From Saccoglossus kowalevskii (Eukaryota > Hemichordata > Enteropneusta > Harrimaniidae), in assembly GCF_000003605.2 (NCBI RefSeq), contig NW_003150789.1:12457-27999 (forward strand): a stretch of 15,543 nucleotides of DNA, given 5' to 3'. Positions 1 through 8,959 of this stretch are shown piece after piece. The position numbers and the translations under genes are program-made. Position 1 is the stretch's first letter, and each line of letters starts with the position of its first letter. Under the pieces are notes generated by a model. The model was not told the origin of the DNA, ran no database searches, and was given only the letters and a program-made list of their open reading frames with translations.

Positions 1-1191
1 CATATTGGGGGATGTTCTAGACAACTGGGAATATATATTTAAACAACTTAGATTTATATTCTTTTAATAATAAATCTGATCAATAAAACACCAGTTGTTA
101 AGTCAGTACTTCAACTTCCACGTCTTTTACTGTGTTTATTCTTTATGCATTCAAATTATAGTGAAGTAATTGTTATCGTACCTCCATCGCTGGTCTGACT
201 TGCATGCGATTGTTCACTGGATTAAGTACTAGTAATTATAATCACTGCAATGTAAATTTAACAATGTACATATATTATACACAGACGCCTCATAAAATGT
301 ATACATTTGGAGCAATCTTATTAACATAATAGTCTTCAGTTATATACTATATTCGCCTTTCTTCTTCTTTATTTTTTTGTTAATCAATATTTGAAATAAA
401 GAGTTTGGTGGCAATAATTGTGCTTACGACAGCTGTTGCCCACTCAAACGTGAAGTTCGATGTCATTTAAGAGCTCTCTCGCATTTGAGGCAATTACATG
501 TCGTCGTCGATTTTCGTCTCGATAGCGCAAGTGAAAAATAATTTTCCAGTGTTTTAGCATTCCAAAATTGAACCACCTTTCCCGTGAAACGTTCTAGACA
601 AAATTACTGATTGATATCTTTTGTTAACAAAGAATAGTAATGTTTCTGAGAAGAGTTCGCAGGTGCAGCTGTCACGATGCGCAGCCTGAGGGCGCTATAT
701 TCTAGGATGGTGACTCATCGTATTAATCAAACTGTACCTTGCAATTGGGAAATCCTATGTGAACAAATGTACAACACATATATTTCATTCATTGTCGACA
801 ATATTGTACTTAGTTGACGCTGGGAAGTATCGAACAATGCAATATTACGAAGAATATTTATGGAATCTGTATGGTTAATTACCCACTTAGATAGTCTCAT
901 TAAACTTTGGTGAAGTCACTGTATGATTGGTGTATGCATGTACATGTAAATTGTAGGTATTATGTCTATGCATAGCAGCTGATGCCGTATGTACAAGACA
1001 ATAAGAGGCGAATATTATTATTTTTAACAAATAAAGAGGGACTTGAGTTCTACACAAAATATTTGTCTCATTTTATATTACATCTTACATTCCAGTGTTA
1101 TACAATAGCAATTCATGAGTGATGTCATGTAAAAGGTCATAGTTCATACCACAAAGTAGAAGGTACAATAGTTGTGCAAATTATATTAAAC
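1..1191. other. AT-rich stretch without recognisable gene
   Basis: I find no coding region, structural RNA or clear repeat here. Two AATAAAGAG motifs (395-403 and 1030-1038) could be polyadenylation signals, but no exon can be tied to either. A slightly GC-richer patch at about 440-700 has no long open frame. Confidence 0.5.
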
Positions 1192-1639
1192 CTTGGGACT
1201 AGTTCTTGTATATGATCTAACTTGGAACAAGTCTGCTGATTATGATGTAACTTGCGACAAGTCCTCGGATTATGATCTACCTTGGGACAAGTCCCCTGAT
1301 TATGATCTACCTTAGGACAAGTTCCCTGATTATGATCTACCTTGGGACAAGTCCCCTGATTATGATCTACCTTGGGACAAGTCCCCTGATTATGATCTAC
1401 CTTGGGACAAGTCCCCTGATTATGATCTACCTTGAGACAAGTCCCCTGATTATGATCTACCTTGGGACAAGTCCCCTGATTATGATCTACCTTGGGACAA
1501 GTCCCCTGATTATGATCTACCTTGGGACAAGTCCCCTGATTATGATCTACCTTGGGACAAGTCCCCTGATTGTGATCTACCTTAGGACAAGTTCCCTGAT
1601 TATGACCTACCCTGGGAAAATATCCTAATTATGATCTAC
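1192..1639. repeat. 30-bp minisatellite, about 15 tandem copies
   Basis: Unit starts fall at 1192, 1221, 1251 and then every 30 bases to 1611; the first and last units are 29 bp. Seven units (1281, 1341, 1371, 1401, 1461, 1491, 1521) are identical. Units at the two ends are the most diverged, as expected when unequal exchange homogenises the core. Each unit contains the near-palindrome GGGACAAGTCCC followed by CTGATTATGATCTAC. The variants at 1311 and 1581 share the same two changes (CTTAGGACAAGTTCCC). Because 30 is a multiple of three, several frames stay open through the array. The plus frame from 1272 reads a repeated MIYLGTSPLI decapeptide, but at least two other frames, including one on the minus strand, are open too. 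I therefore treat the open frame as a by-product of the repeat and not as a gene. Confidence 0.97.
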
Positions 1640-2077
1640 CTACCTATATTTACCATTTTAAATTTCCGACTTAAAAGTTGTTCAGAGTTCTCTCTTCATT
1701 CCGAGTTTCTTATTTCAGGCCTCGCACTTCCTAACCCGTGTTTTGCCCTCTTTAAAAAAAAAAGAATGCTGACATTACAAGTATCTATAAGAACAATGAA
1801 TTAATGTATTCCTTGAGTGGATTGCATCACAAGACGGTATGTATGATGTACAGTGGAGGAAATGCTACGACATGTTTCTGTGTTTACACTCTCAACAATA
1901 ATTCTGAAAACAGTTGATTCAAGTGTATGATTATATGCAATTCTATGAGTAGTATGCATGTAGTACATATTGTATGTACACTTAAACCTAGACATCACAC
2001 CCTTTGAAACAAGAATTACCATAGTGATAATTCCGTAGATAACAAAATTATTATTGTGCACTTTTTTCTATTTGCAG
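1640..2077. other. non-coding spacer, intron-like before the 2078 exon candidate
   Basis: No open frame of note. It ends in a pyrimidine tract and TTTGCAG, the likely 3' splice site of the exon candidate that follows. A ten-A run lies near 1754. Confidence 0.4.
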
Positions 2078-2171
2078 ATGTTACCTGACTATACTCGAGA
2101 GAAATATGAGCAGCATACGGGATTTATTGGCAGGGAAAAACTAATAGTAGCTTCTCTGTTCCTTATACATG
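2078..2171 (+). CDS. candidate internal exon, unknown protein
   Basis: A textbook acceptor (CTTTTTTCTATTTGCAG, ending at 2077) is followed by 94 bases and a textbook donor GTGAGT (2172-2177). Only one of the three frames is open across the exon. It starts MLPDYTREKYEQHTGFIG and ends with a hydrophobic run (KLIVASLFLIH), and the donor interrupts a codon after its first base. The mix of a charged, aromatic N-terminal part and a hydrophobic end could be a juxtamembrane region entering a membrane helix. The ATG directly after the acceptor need not be a start codon. I do not recognise the family and see no matching plus-strand neighbour exon nearby. Support is splice-site quality plus a single clean frame; a chance match is possible. 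Confidence 0.42.
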
Positions 2172-3167
2172 GTGAGTTGCTCATATGCATTGTAACTTTG
2201 GTTCAAATTATAGTATGTATTGTCTTGTTTCTCAATACCGTTCAGTTTAATACACGTATGTGTTTTATTTTCTTCAAAATGGCACTGGTTTGTATTGATA
2301 AACTAAACAATTATGTATGATTGTCTTGTAGTTGTTAGTTTGGTCCATGAAATGAATGGTATCGTGATATGTATGTATTTGGAATTGTTTATTCAAACAT
2401 AAGTAAATAAAGGAAAAAAACTAAGTGATGGAAAGTATACATGCCGTAGTATGCAGTGTTGAAAAAATCCATATTAAATCATTACAATATCACTTTTTGC
2501 ATAATAGGTATTATTGTCGGCCTTAGACATTTGAAACGCTTTTTGAAGCCAGGAAGGACTACCGTCTAACATACCATTGGAAAGTGTATTGTTGAATAAA
2601 ACTCAAATAAGGTTTAATGGTGAACAGTGATTCAGCTCTTGGTCTACTTAATATATTTGATCCTGAAAGCGTTGAAACACTTGTTCGGTGGTATTTAAGT
2701 CAACAAAATATCCAATTTCCATTGTTGTGACATTTTAAGTATCCAAATAAGTCCCACTCGTCAGTTAATATCCTATGGGAAATTAATGCGATGCGCCAAT
2801 TATCGGTAATACGAAATTTTTGATGACACATTGTACATTGTTTTTTACTTAGAGATTTAAAAAAATCATTATGGCATCCAAATAAATATAAAATACAAAT
2901 ATATATACAGCCAATCCTTTTCGGATGTCAGTCGACCAATAACACGCTAAAGGTCACTTACATGTGATCACCACATATTTACCCAATTAAAACGCAAATG
3001 TCTCAGCGTTTATTATGAACTATTTATTAACTATTGCAGCTTCATCATTTTAGCTGGCATGTACATAGGGACAATAACTACAGTAAAGTTTATTGAGACA
3101 AACGAAAGCTATATTAAAATGTTAAAAAATATATCCCATATTGCAACATTATGAAGTAGCAACATAG
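2172..3167. other. AT-rich non-coding stretch
   Basis: Begins with the donor of the preceding exon candidate and is presumably intron if that exon is real. The open frame simply runs on into AT-rich sequence to 2320. No other gene, RNA or clear repeat seen. Confidence 0.4.
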
Positions 3168-3272
3168 AAGTAAGAAATTGAAACTCCAAAGTAAGAAGTC
3201 GAAACTCCGAACTAAGAAGTCGGAACTCCTAAGTAGGAAGTTGGAACTGTGAAGTTGTAAGTCAAAACTCAG
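3168..3272. repeat. degenerate ~21-bp minisatellite, about 5 copies
   Basis: Successive units follow the pattern AAGTAAGAAGTCGAAACTCC with drift: AAATTGAAACTCC, AGTCGAAACTCCG, AGTCGGAACTCCT, AGTTGGAACTGTG, and a last copy ending AGTCAAAACTC. Copies vary in length (about 20-22 bp) and decay rightwards. No coding role is apparent. Confidence 0.85.
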
Positions 3273-4127
3273 TTGTAACTATGAAGTCTGTCGGTTTTTG
3301 TAAATATGAGCAGGTGCATGCATCAAGCAATCTGATTGAGCTGCAACTACGTATGGTTTTATGATACCACATATGTATATTAACTGTAGTAGTGCGCCCT
3401 CTCTTAACAGAGAGTATATCTGTTATGTCCTAATGCCCAATCTGTTGTTGGCGGTACCCATTGCTGTCAGTTTCACTCGATGTAAACCAGAGTTGTTTCA
3501 GTTGAATTAAATGAGTTCAAACATTCAGGCTGCATCAATAACTTAACAAATGGAGACTGCTGATTGATAGATTGGGACAACAGCTGATGTACATATCATG
3601 GTACAGGTGCTGTAGTCCATATACCATGTTAAGAACGCGGTTATGACTGATTATACCATTTATTCAAACACATCATTTCAACGTAAAAATGCAACAAGAA
3701 TATAACAATACAATGAATATAATAAACAAAAATCAAAATTAAATCGTAGGACCGCAGGCTACATGGCGAACACCGACCTTTAAACCTATAACAAGTTAAA
3801 TACAGAGAGCGCCGATCATGATGCAGATGTAAGTAGTTGTTCGAGAGTCATATAAGACGGACCTGGGTCTGTAAAGTTAATTTTTGTTATGTTAGAAGTC
3901 TTGGTCATATAAGATGTGTCAGCATTATGTAAACTAGCCCAGGGTCATGTACAGTAGATTTTGTTATGTAAAGTAGGTTTAGGCCATGCAGTTGAAATTG
4001 TTAAAACCTTACTCAATTCAGCGCCTATATTATTGAGCACCCGTCGCATTTTGTCTTAGTTGTTATTTTCCTATGTATTCCCATTCTTGTCTTTTATTAA
4101 TATGTTATTGTAATTCGAATAACTCAC
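3273..4127. other. AT-rich non-coding stretch
   Basis: No supported gene. A good-looking donor (GATGTAAGTAG near 3828) was tested, but all three frames upstream of it back to the nearest acceptor contain stops. Confidence 0.4.
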
Positions 4128-4174
4128 GATCGTCGCATACATACCTCTAATGTACAATTACTGCTGAATGTACA
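4128..4174 (-). CDS. weak candidate small exon, minus strand
   Basis: On the minus strand an acceptor (TGTTTAATTTTCAG) precedes 47 bases and a donor GTGAGT (plus positions 4122-4127). One frame is open and reads CTFSSNCTLEVCMRR; the other two have stops. The piece is too short for the open frame to mean much. Its phase does not join directly to the minus-strand exon candidate at 5622-5725, so if both are real another exon lies between, or they belong to different genes. Confidence 0.15.
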
Positions 4175-5621
4175 CTGAAAATTAAACACATTTGTCCCCA
4201 TTTTAAAAAATAAGCGTTTTATAATTTAAGACATCCAGAATTTTCTAACGTATGTATTTATATTTCATAATACCTTCCAACATTTGGGTCACATTTAAGA
4301 TTTGTGTAGATATGCAACTTGTTACGGGCGACTATTTGACACTTGAGAAGCCACAACATTACACATGACTTGTGCGAAAAAAAAGCTTATTGCATCCGAA
4401 CAACTTGGATCTAAACAAACTTAATTTAACAACTTCCGGTTAAATGAACATTTTAATGAAACCCAGATGTATGTACAATACACAACGAGTAATAAAATTA
4501 CCTTGATGAAATATAATAAGTGTGCTTCCGCGAAAAAATACTTTGAGAAGTGCTTTCACAGGACACGTTTAAAAAACACACATTTCCGATATTTAAGTGC
4601 TTGTATCAGTGACACTTTTTAAAATGTATGTCCATTGATAAAAAATAAACAATAACAAATCGTCATCAATACTCCTGTGTGTTGAGACCCACACGTGCCT
4701 TCACTCGAAATACATTTTGGAAAGTGTTTATAGGAGATATATCAAATGAACAATCCAATCACATAATTAAGCAAATAGTTATTTCCAAATATAAACATTC
4801 ATAAAATAATTTTGCGTATAACGTTTCAAAAAAGATTATTGTATATATATTCTGTAAACAACTTGTGTTTACAGGAAAACACTCCCACTCCCATTCTCAT
4901 CCAATCCACTAATAGGAGTTCATCAAGCTCATCTATTCTATTCCAAGTCGTTGCATTACGCTCTCACATTTTTCCATTTTTTTTTTAATATCTAAAGTCA
5001 CCCATATAATTTAGCCAGTGTGGGCTTTTAAAATATACCTATATAAACAGAAAAATTCGCACATTGAAGACAACCAATAATAGCTCACTTTAGATAATAA
5101 ACGACTTCCACTCTGTCCAAAACTTTAGTTTCATTTTTAATCTAAAAAGGGAAATCAATATCCAGTAAGTAATTATTTTGAGCAATATGATATTTGAATG
5201 AGCAATATGTAATGCACAATATTATTTTTATAAAGTAAATATTAATAAAACACATTTAATGTGGAGACCAGAATGTGCTCACATACCACATACATACCAT
5301 ACACAAATCGAACTGCAATTTCCCGTTAAAGTCTGCCTAACTTTCCTATAGTCTTTCCCGATTTCTATCTTTCCCCGGAAAATCTAAAAGGCCCCCTTTC
5401 TAAATTGTTTTTTTAACAAATATGACACCTGTGTACATGCTCCTGATAGTATAATGCAATAGATTATGTGCACGACACAAGTTATAATTTACTTACACGT
5501 GGAACATATAATAGCTCGTGAACTTTATCGTCTAGGTGAGGAAGTAATAACCTGATTTTTCAAATTTTGTTTCATAGTGTATTTTATTGATGGTGTTTCT
5601 AAATATTAGTGAAATACTTAC
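4175..5621. other. AT-rich non-coding stretch with one short hairpin
   Basis: No gene supported. A short inverted repeat, CTGTAAAC / GTTTACAG (4852-4859 and 4867-4874, 7-base loop), is the only local structure noted. Minus-strand donor-like sites occur near 5490 and 5270, but no convincing exon attaches to them. Confidence 0.4.
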
Positions 5622-5725
5622 GGATCATTGGAGACGTTGATGGGTTGGTTTATATTATACTCAAATTCGTATAGGTGTGTGGTAGCCACAAATTGAACAT
5701 TGTGGTTTTGCTTACAAAATGAGAG
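5622..5725 (-). CDS. candidate internal exon, minus strand, unknown protein
   Basis: Read on the minus strand, the acceptor ATTTTCTTCGCAG borders 5725. The donor GTAAGTATT begins at 5621. The 104 bases between are open in one frame only, starting LSFCKQNHNVQFVATTHLYE and continuing with FEYNINQPINVSNDP. The composition (F, Y, T, N, V, polar and aromatic mix) resembles a soluble beta-rich or extracellular segment, but I cannot name a family. The other two frames hit stops. The exon ends two bases into a codon. Both splice sites are strong, making this one of the better gene signals in the window. Confidence 0.42.
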
Positions 5726-6300
5726 CTGCGAAGAAAATGGATTTTATTGATTACGTAACAAGATATGTTTAGCGTTGTGTCTCACAGTTTACTAACTTGA
5801 GCATTGTTGACAACACAGTGCATTTTATATTTCACCTGTGACTGAATTTATGAAATGTACATAGTATGCACAGACGCAAAATTAACTGCCAATACAAGTT
5901 TATATGATGTTTTTTTTTTTCTGTTGAAAAAACGAAAAACGATAAATTCAATAAACTTTATTATGCCACGTGGTATTTCGACAAGTGCCTCGATTTCCAG
6001 TTGTACTTATGGGTGAGTAAGGGCGCTACGTACATACAATTAATTGTACTAAAACCTGGTGTTTGGGATGGCAGTAATATAATGGCTATAATTAAAGCCG
6101 GTTCATCATAAAATGTAAAAATACTTCATAAAGTGCCATGACCTTGCCATCATCGGTGGTCGCTCGTCAGGCCTATGCATATAAACCGTAATGTTTATCT
6201 GCGAGTCCCCGTTTGAGTCGCAGATTAAAGTTTAATTGTGTTTAACTCAATTGTAAAGGTACTGTTGTTGAAATAATAATCCAGTCAATTTATAGTTTGA
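5726..6300. other. AT-rich spacer leading into the transposon block
   Basis: Holds the tRNA-like remnant described separately and a T-run near 5911. A GGGTGAGTAAG donor-like site near 6012 has no supported exon before it. Confidence 0.35.
6150..6228 (+). repeat. possible tRNA-derived SINE head, degraded
   Basis: GGTGGTCGCTCGTCAGG near 6155 resembles the D-arm side of a tRNA promoter. GTTTGAGTC (6211-6219) matches the pol III B-box core GTTCGANTC at all but one position. The spacing of roughly 55 bases is plausible. The same stretch forms a perfect 8-bp stem, ATCTGCGA / TCGCAGAT (6197-6204 and 6218-6225), around the B-box. It does not fold as an intact tRNA. A chance resemblance is quite possible. 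Confidence 0.28.
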
Positions 6301-6604
6301 CCCATCACAAATTGCAACAGAAATAATTTCTTCACAATACATTCCGGGGAGGTGCCAAGATTGACACACTAAAAATCTAGGAAAATCTAGGCTTCCGAAA
6401 TATACCTAATTTGCATATATTTAAAATAGCCGTTTGTTGCATTTTTACAACATGGGAAATATAACTATTAAGACATAGCTTTAATTCTAGATGACATTTT
6501 TTAGATATTCAAGTTGCTGCGATATGGTTTGGTGTGTGTGAATGTATGTGATTGTGAAACATTTGATTAAATAACAATTCCATTTGCATAAATCCAATAT
6601 GACC
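6301..6604 (+). repeat. left arm of ~300-bp inverted repeat
   Basis: Begins CCCATCACAAATTGCAACAG and matches the reverse complement of 10298-10600 along its length. The best blocks are 6301-6340, about 6380-6480 (including GGCTTCCGAAATATAC, AAAATAGCCGTTT and TTTTTACAACATGG) and the inner end GCATAAATCCAATATG (6586-6601). Most positions agree, with small indels; the stretch at about 6505-6580 is poorly conserved. Confidence 0.93.
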
Positions 6605-6894
6605 TTGGGCGGCCCTTCGGAGTCTGCTCCACGTAATGACTCTGTGAGCCACGCCTTGGGGTGAGGGGGAACATCGATCCTAGTGACCCGATGTTCACCC
6701 CTTGGTCCTGCAACAGACACTTTCGGTAGGACTGTCATTTCCAGGATCCTGCATTTGGTATTGCTTTAGATTCCGCCGAGTGCTGGACGTAGGGGGGGAC
6801 GCACAGACTGTGTTGATGGGCGGACATTGGTCAACCAGAATAGAATAGAATAGGTCAATTTTATGCTCAACCTTTTCCGCTGGATCAAGCGCTA
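6605..6894 (+). pseudogene. GC-richer leader of the DIRS-like element, possible gag or 5' region remnant
   Basis: Base composition changes abruptly to GC-richer at about 6605, just inside the left repeat arm. Short open pieces exist on both strands (for example DPSDPMFTPWSCNRHF in one plus frame), but all are broken. DIRS gag proteins are poorly conserved, so this cannot be confirmed by eye. I see no zinc knuckle or other diagnostic motif. Confidence 0.4.
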
Positions 6895-7984
6895 CCTGAT
6901 CGAGCGGTGTTTGAGACCGGAGCCAGCACAGTCTGGTCCCGACCCCGGTACCATGATTTTTTTTGGGGGGGGGGGTCGGTGAGATGGGCAAAAGGGGTGG
7001 CCACGTTCATGGAATATTTCGACCGGTTAGTCGGAAACAATCCACGCACTGAGAGCAGAGTGGCGACCCTCAACCTTCTAGTTGTGGCTAGCCCACTAGA
7101 ACAAATTGTTTTGCGCCGCCAGCACTCTGAAGTCTCAATGGCGGAACGCACCAGCCTTGTAGACCAGCAGACACAGCCATTGGTGGGACACTACACCGCA
7201 GCAATCCAACAGGAGGTAGATAGTTTGCTTACAAAGAATGCTATGCACAGGATAGGGAACCCAGCGTTAGATGCTGGCTTCTACTCGCAAGTATTCGTGG
7301 TTCCAAAGACTACAACTGAGAATAAAGGTGGCTGTGCCCTGTTCTGGACTTAAGCAGACTAAATCAGTATGAGCTTTCTGGAAACGCCGAGCACCATATT
7401 ATTCTCCATGCTCTGTGTCTACTGGTTAACCTCGGTAGATTTGAGCGATACTTACCCGCACATACCGATACACCCAGTGGGTCAGCAACTCCCTCGATTC
7501 GCCCAGTTGGGCCAAGTAGTCGAGCGCGGGGTGCTCCCCTTCAGGTTTTCCATACGTATTCACCAGAGTGTGGAAACAGGTGGTGCTACTGCTGCGCCGG
7601 TACACATCACAATAGTACGCATCAACCCAACAAGGGGTGGTTAGTCAAACAGTAAGACTAACACCATATTTCTAGACCAGTTGTGCTTCCTAGTAAATCG
7701 AGCAAGTCCCACCCTCAGCCAACACAGTGGGTGTTCCTGGTCAGGGAGTTCAACACGAAGGTGCGCTTGGTACAGTTGCCACAGGCCTGTTGCCTAAATG
7801 ACCTAGCCAAATGCCTAGTCAGCGTTTCCTCTGTGTCCCTCCGAGAACTAATGCGGATCATCGAAATGATGTCTGCGGTTCGCAGGGTAGTTCCCCTAGA
7901 CAGCGTTACGCAGTCGCCCGTTACAGTGCACTTTTGTTGCAACACCGGTGTCGCATACGACTTATTTACCACTTCCGTGTCACT
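6895..7984 (+). pseudogene. DIRS-type reverse transcriptase remnant, frameshifted
   Basis: The coding signal hops between frames. GFYSQVFVVPK (7276-7308) is the conserved entry into the RT fingers. A shifted frame reads PVLDLSRLNQYE (7338-7373). A third piece reads SVDLSDTYPHIPIHP (7432-7476), whose DLSDTY is RT motif A with the catalytic Asp kept. FTRVWKQ (7559-7579) follows in another frame. Then KSHPQPTQ and FNTKVRLVQLPQA (from about 7707) mark the RT-RNase H connection. The YxDD box expected near 7615-7640 is not recognisable and a stop lies there. A T8-G11 homopolymer at 6957-6975 near the 5' end is another likely frameshift point. The gene stops at an insertion (7985) and continues as RNase H from 8490. 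It cannot make a functional enzyme. Confidence 0.88.
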
Positions 7985-7986
7985 GA

Positions 7987-8102
7987 GAATGTTCTAGAAC
8001 CGTACTGTGTCTGGGTGGAATATTCTAGATTTTTTTAGAAAATGGTTGAATATGTAATAGAACACTGTAGGAGGCAATAGAAGGTAATGGAACATTCTAG
8101 AA
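7987..8102 (+). promoter_or_regulatory. cluster of three heat-shock-element motifs
   Basis: GAATGTTCTAGAA (7987-7999) and GAACATTCTAGAA (8090-8102) are perfect three-unit alternations of GAA and TTC in 5-bp steps, the canonical HSF binding arrangement. GAATATTCTAGAT (8018-8030) misses only the last base. All lie upstream of the TATA box at 8168, where a U3 enhancer would be. Whether they bind HSF is inference. Confidence 0.55.
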
Positions 8103-8167
8103 ATTTGTAGTAAGTTCCAGACTCATTATGTATGCTGATGTAATGGTACATTTATAGACAGTGTGGG

Positions 8168-8203
8168 TATATATAGGGGAGTTGTTCAGCACTGAGATCA
8201 GAT
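8168..8203 (+). promoter_or_regulatory. TATA box and initiator-like motif in the LTR-like insertion
   Basis: TATATATAGG starts at 8168 and TCAGAT (8198-8203) follows at the distance expected for a transcription start. The hexamers GAGATC and GATCTC further on form a small inverted repeat. Confidence 0.4.
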
Positions 8204-8489
8204 GGGAGATCTCGTTGAATTGTATTGGAGTTTAAGTATCTAGTCATTGGAGTAGTGGAGTTTTACCGCGTTATTGTACTTGATGTTTGCAGAGTATAAT
8301 AATACCAGTACCAGTTGAAACCTCATCTGTTGGCTCCGTGTTCGTATTTTATCATCGCCGCCAGGGAAGTCATCTGTTACTGTTGCCATTTTGGTATTTT
8401 AACCATCACACCTGTACTATACCAATTACGGTAATATTACGTTGCGTGTGACAACCGGGCTCTCTTACAGGAACTGGAGAGGTGAGTAA

Positions 8490-8959
8490 CACTCTCAGGC
8501 CAAGCGAGGGATGCCTTGCCCTGGTACTCGGCAATTGCCAACCTCAGGCAGGGGGTCCCCTTGGACCCGCTCGCCACTGCTATGACTCTGGAAATGGATG
8601 CCTCCCTCACATGTTGTGGAGCACACCTATTCGACGAACAAGCCCAATGGAAAATATGGACCCTGCATTAGATTCAGGACTGGCATATCAACTAGCTCGA
8701 ACTGAAAGAAGTGTGCTTAGCACTACTTCACTTTCTACCCATAGTTCGAGACCACAGAGTCTTGCTTCGCACCAACAACACAACGGTGGTTTCCTATAGC
8801 TACAAGGTGGGGGGCCAGATCCCCATCGTTGTCAGTCCTTGCAGAGAAAATTCTCCTTTGGAATACAATGTGGAGCTAGCCGCACACCACCTTCCAGGGG
8901 CGAGAAACAGTCAAGTGGACACCCTCTCATGGCGGTTCTATCTCCATAACGCGGAGTGA
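8490..8959 (+). pseudogene. DIRS-type RNase H remnant, with stops and a changed catalytic residue
   Basis: Continues the RT-RNase H polyprotein after the insertion, in one frame from about 8495 to the stop at 8957-8959. The linker is present (QARDALPWYSAIANLRQG). The RNase H acidic residues can be followed: Asp in MDAS (8597-8599), Glu in LELKEV (8699-8701), and Asp in VDTLSW (8918-8920). The expected third-motif Asp is Asn in RTNNT (codon 8774-8776). Two in-frame TAG stops lie at 8669-8671 and 8693-8695; the second sits where these proteins often have Trp, consistent with a G-to-A change. PGARN and DTLS mark the usual end of the domain. Not functional as it stands. Confidence 0.9.

Larger units (their letters stand above)
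7985..8489 (+). mobile_element. 505-bp LTR-like insertion inside the DIRS coding region
   Basis: CACT at 7981-7984 recurs at 8490-8493. Removing one copy with the intervening bases leaves the flanking retrotransposon frames in phase and brings together the two halves of the conserved RT-RNase H linker, so the junctions are well fixed. Inside are three heat-shock-type motifs, a TATATATA box (8168-8175) with an initiator-like TCAGAT about 30 bases on, and a TGTGACA (8447-8453) of the kind seen at LTR ends. There is no coding sequence. Promoter-like layout plus a short target duplication suggests a solo LTR of a Ty3-like or related element, but the exact ends (GAGAATG at the left, GTGAGTAA at the right) are not the usual TG..CA. 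A MITE-like or other non-autonomous insertion remains possible. Confidence 0.75.

Noticed and set aside
1272-1628. 118-residue open frame of MIYLGTSPLI repeats
   Set aside because: It is wholly made of the 30-bp tandem repeat, whose length keeps any stop-free frame open; two other frames are open as well, one on the minus strand. No promoter, splice or family support.
2921-2945. CGGATGTCAGTCGACCAATAA, similar to CGGATGTCTGTCCACCATAA near 13301
   Set aside because: About 20 bases of loose similarity with unrelated flanks; not enough to call a shared repeat.
3750-3835. Possible exon between CCGCAG and the GATGTAAGTAG donor
   Set aside because: All three frames contain stops and the acceptor lacks a pyrimidine tract.
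6487-7151. Minus-strand open frames across the DIRS leader and RT start
   Set aside because: They are shadows of GC-richer plus-strand retrotransposon sequence; the recognisable RT motifs are all on the plus strand.
7715-7972. Minus-strand 85-residue frame opposite the RT-RNase H linker
   Set aside because: The plus strand carries the recognisable linker motifs; the minus frame has no resemblance to any family.
8461-8489. Mini-exon look (CTCTCTTACAG, 11 bases, GTGAGT) at the end of the LTR-like insertion
   Set aside because: An 11-base exon inside a repeat insertion has no support; more likely chance, although the GTGAGT could act as a donor in LTR transcripts.
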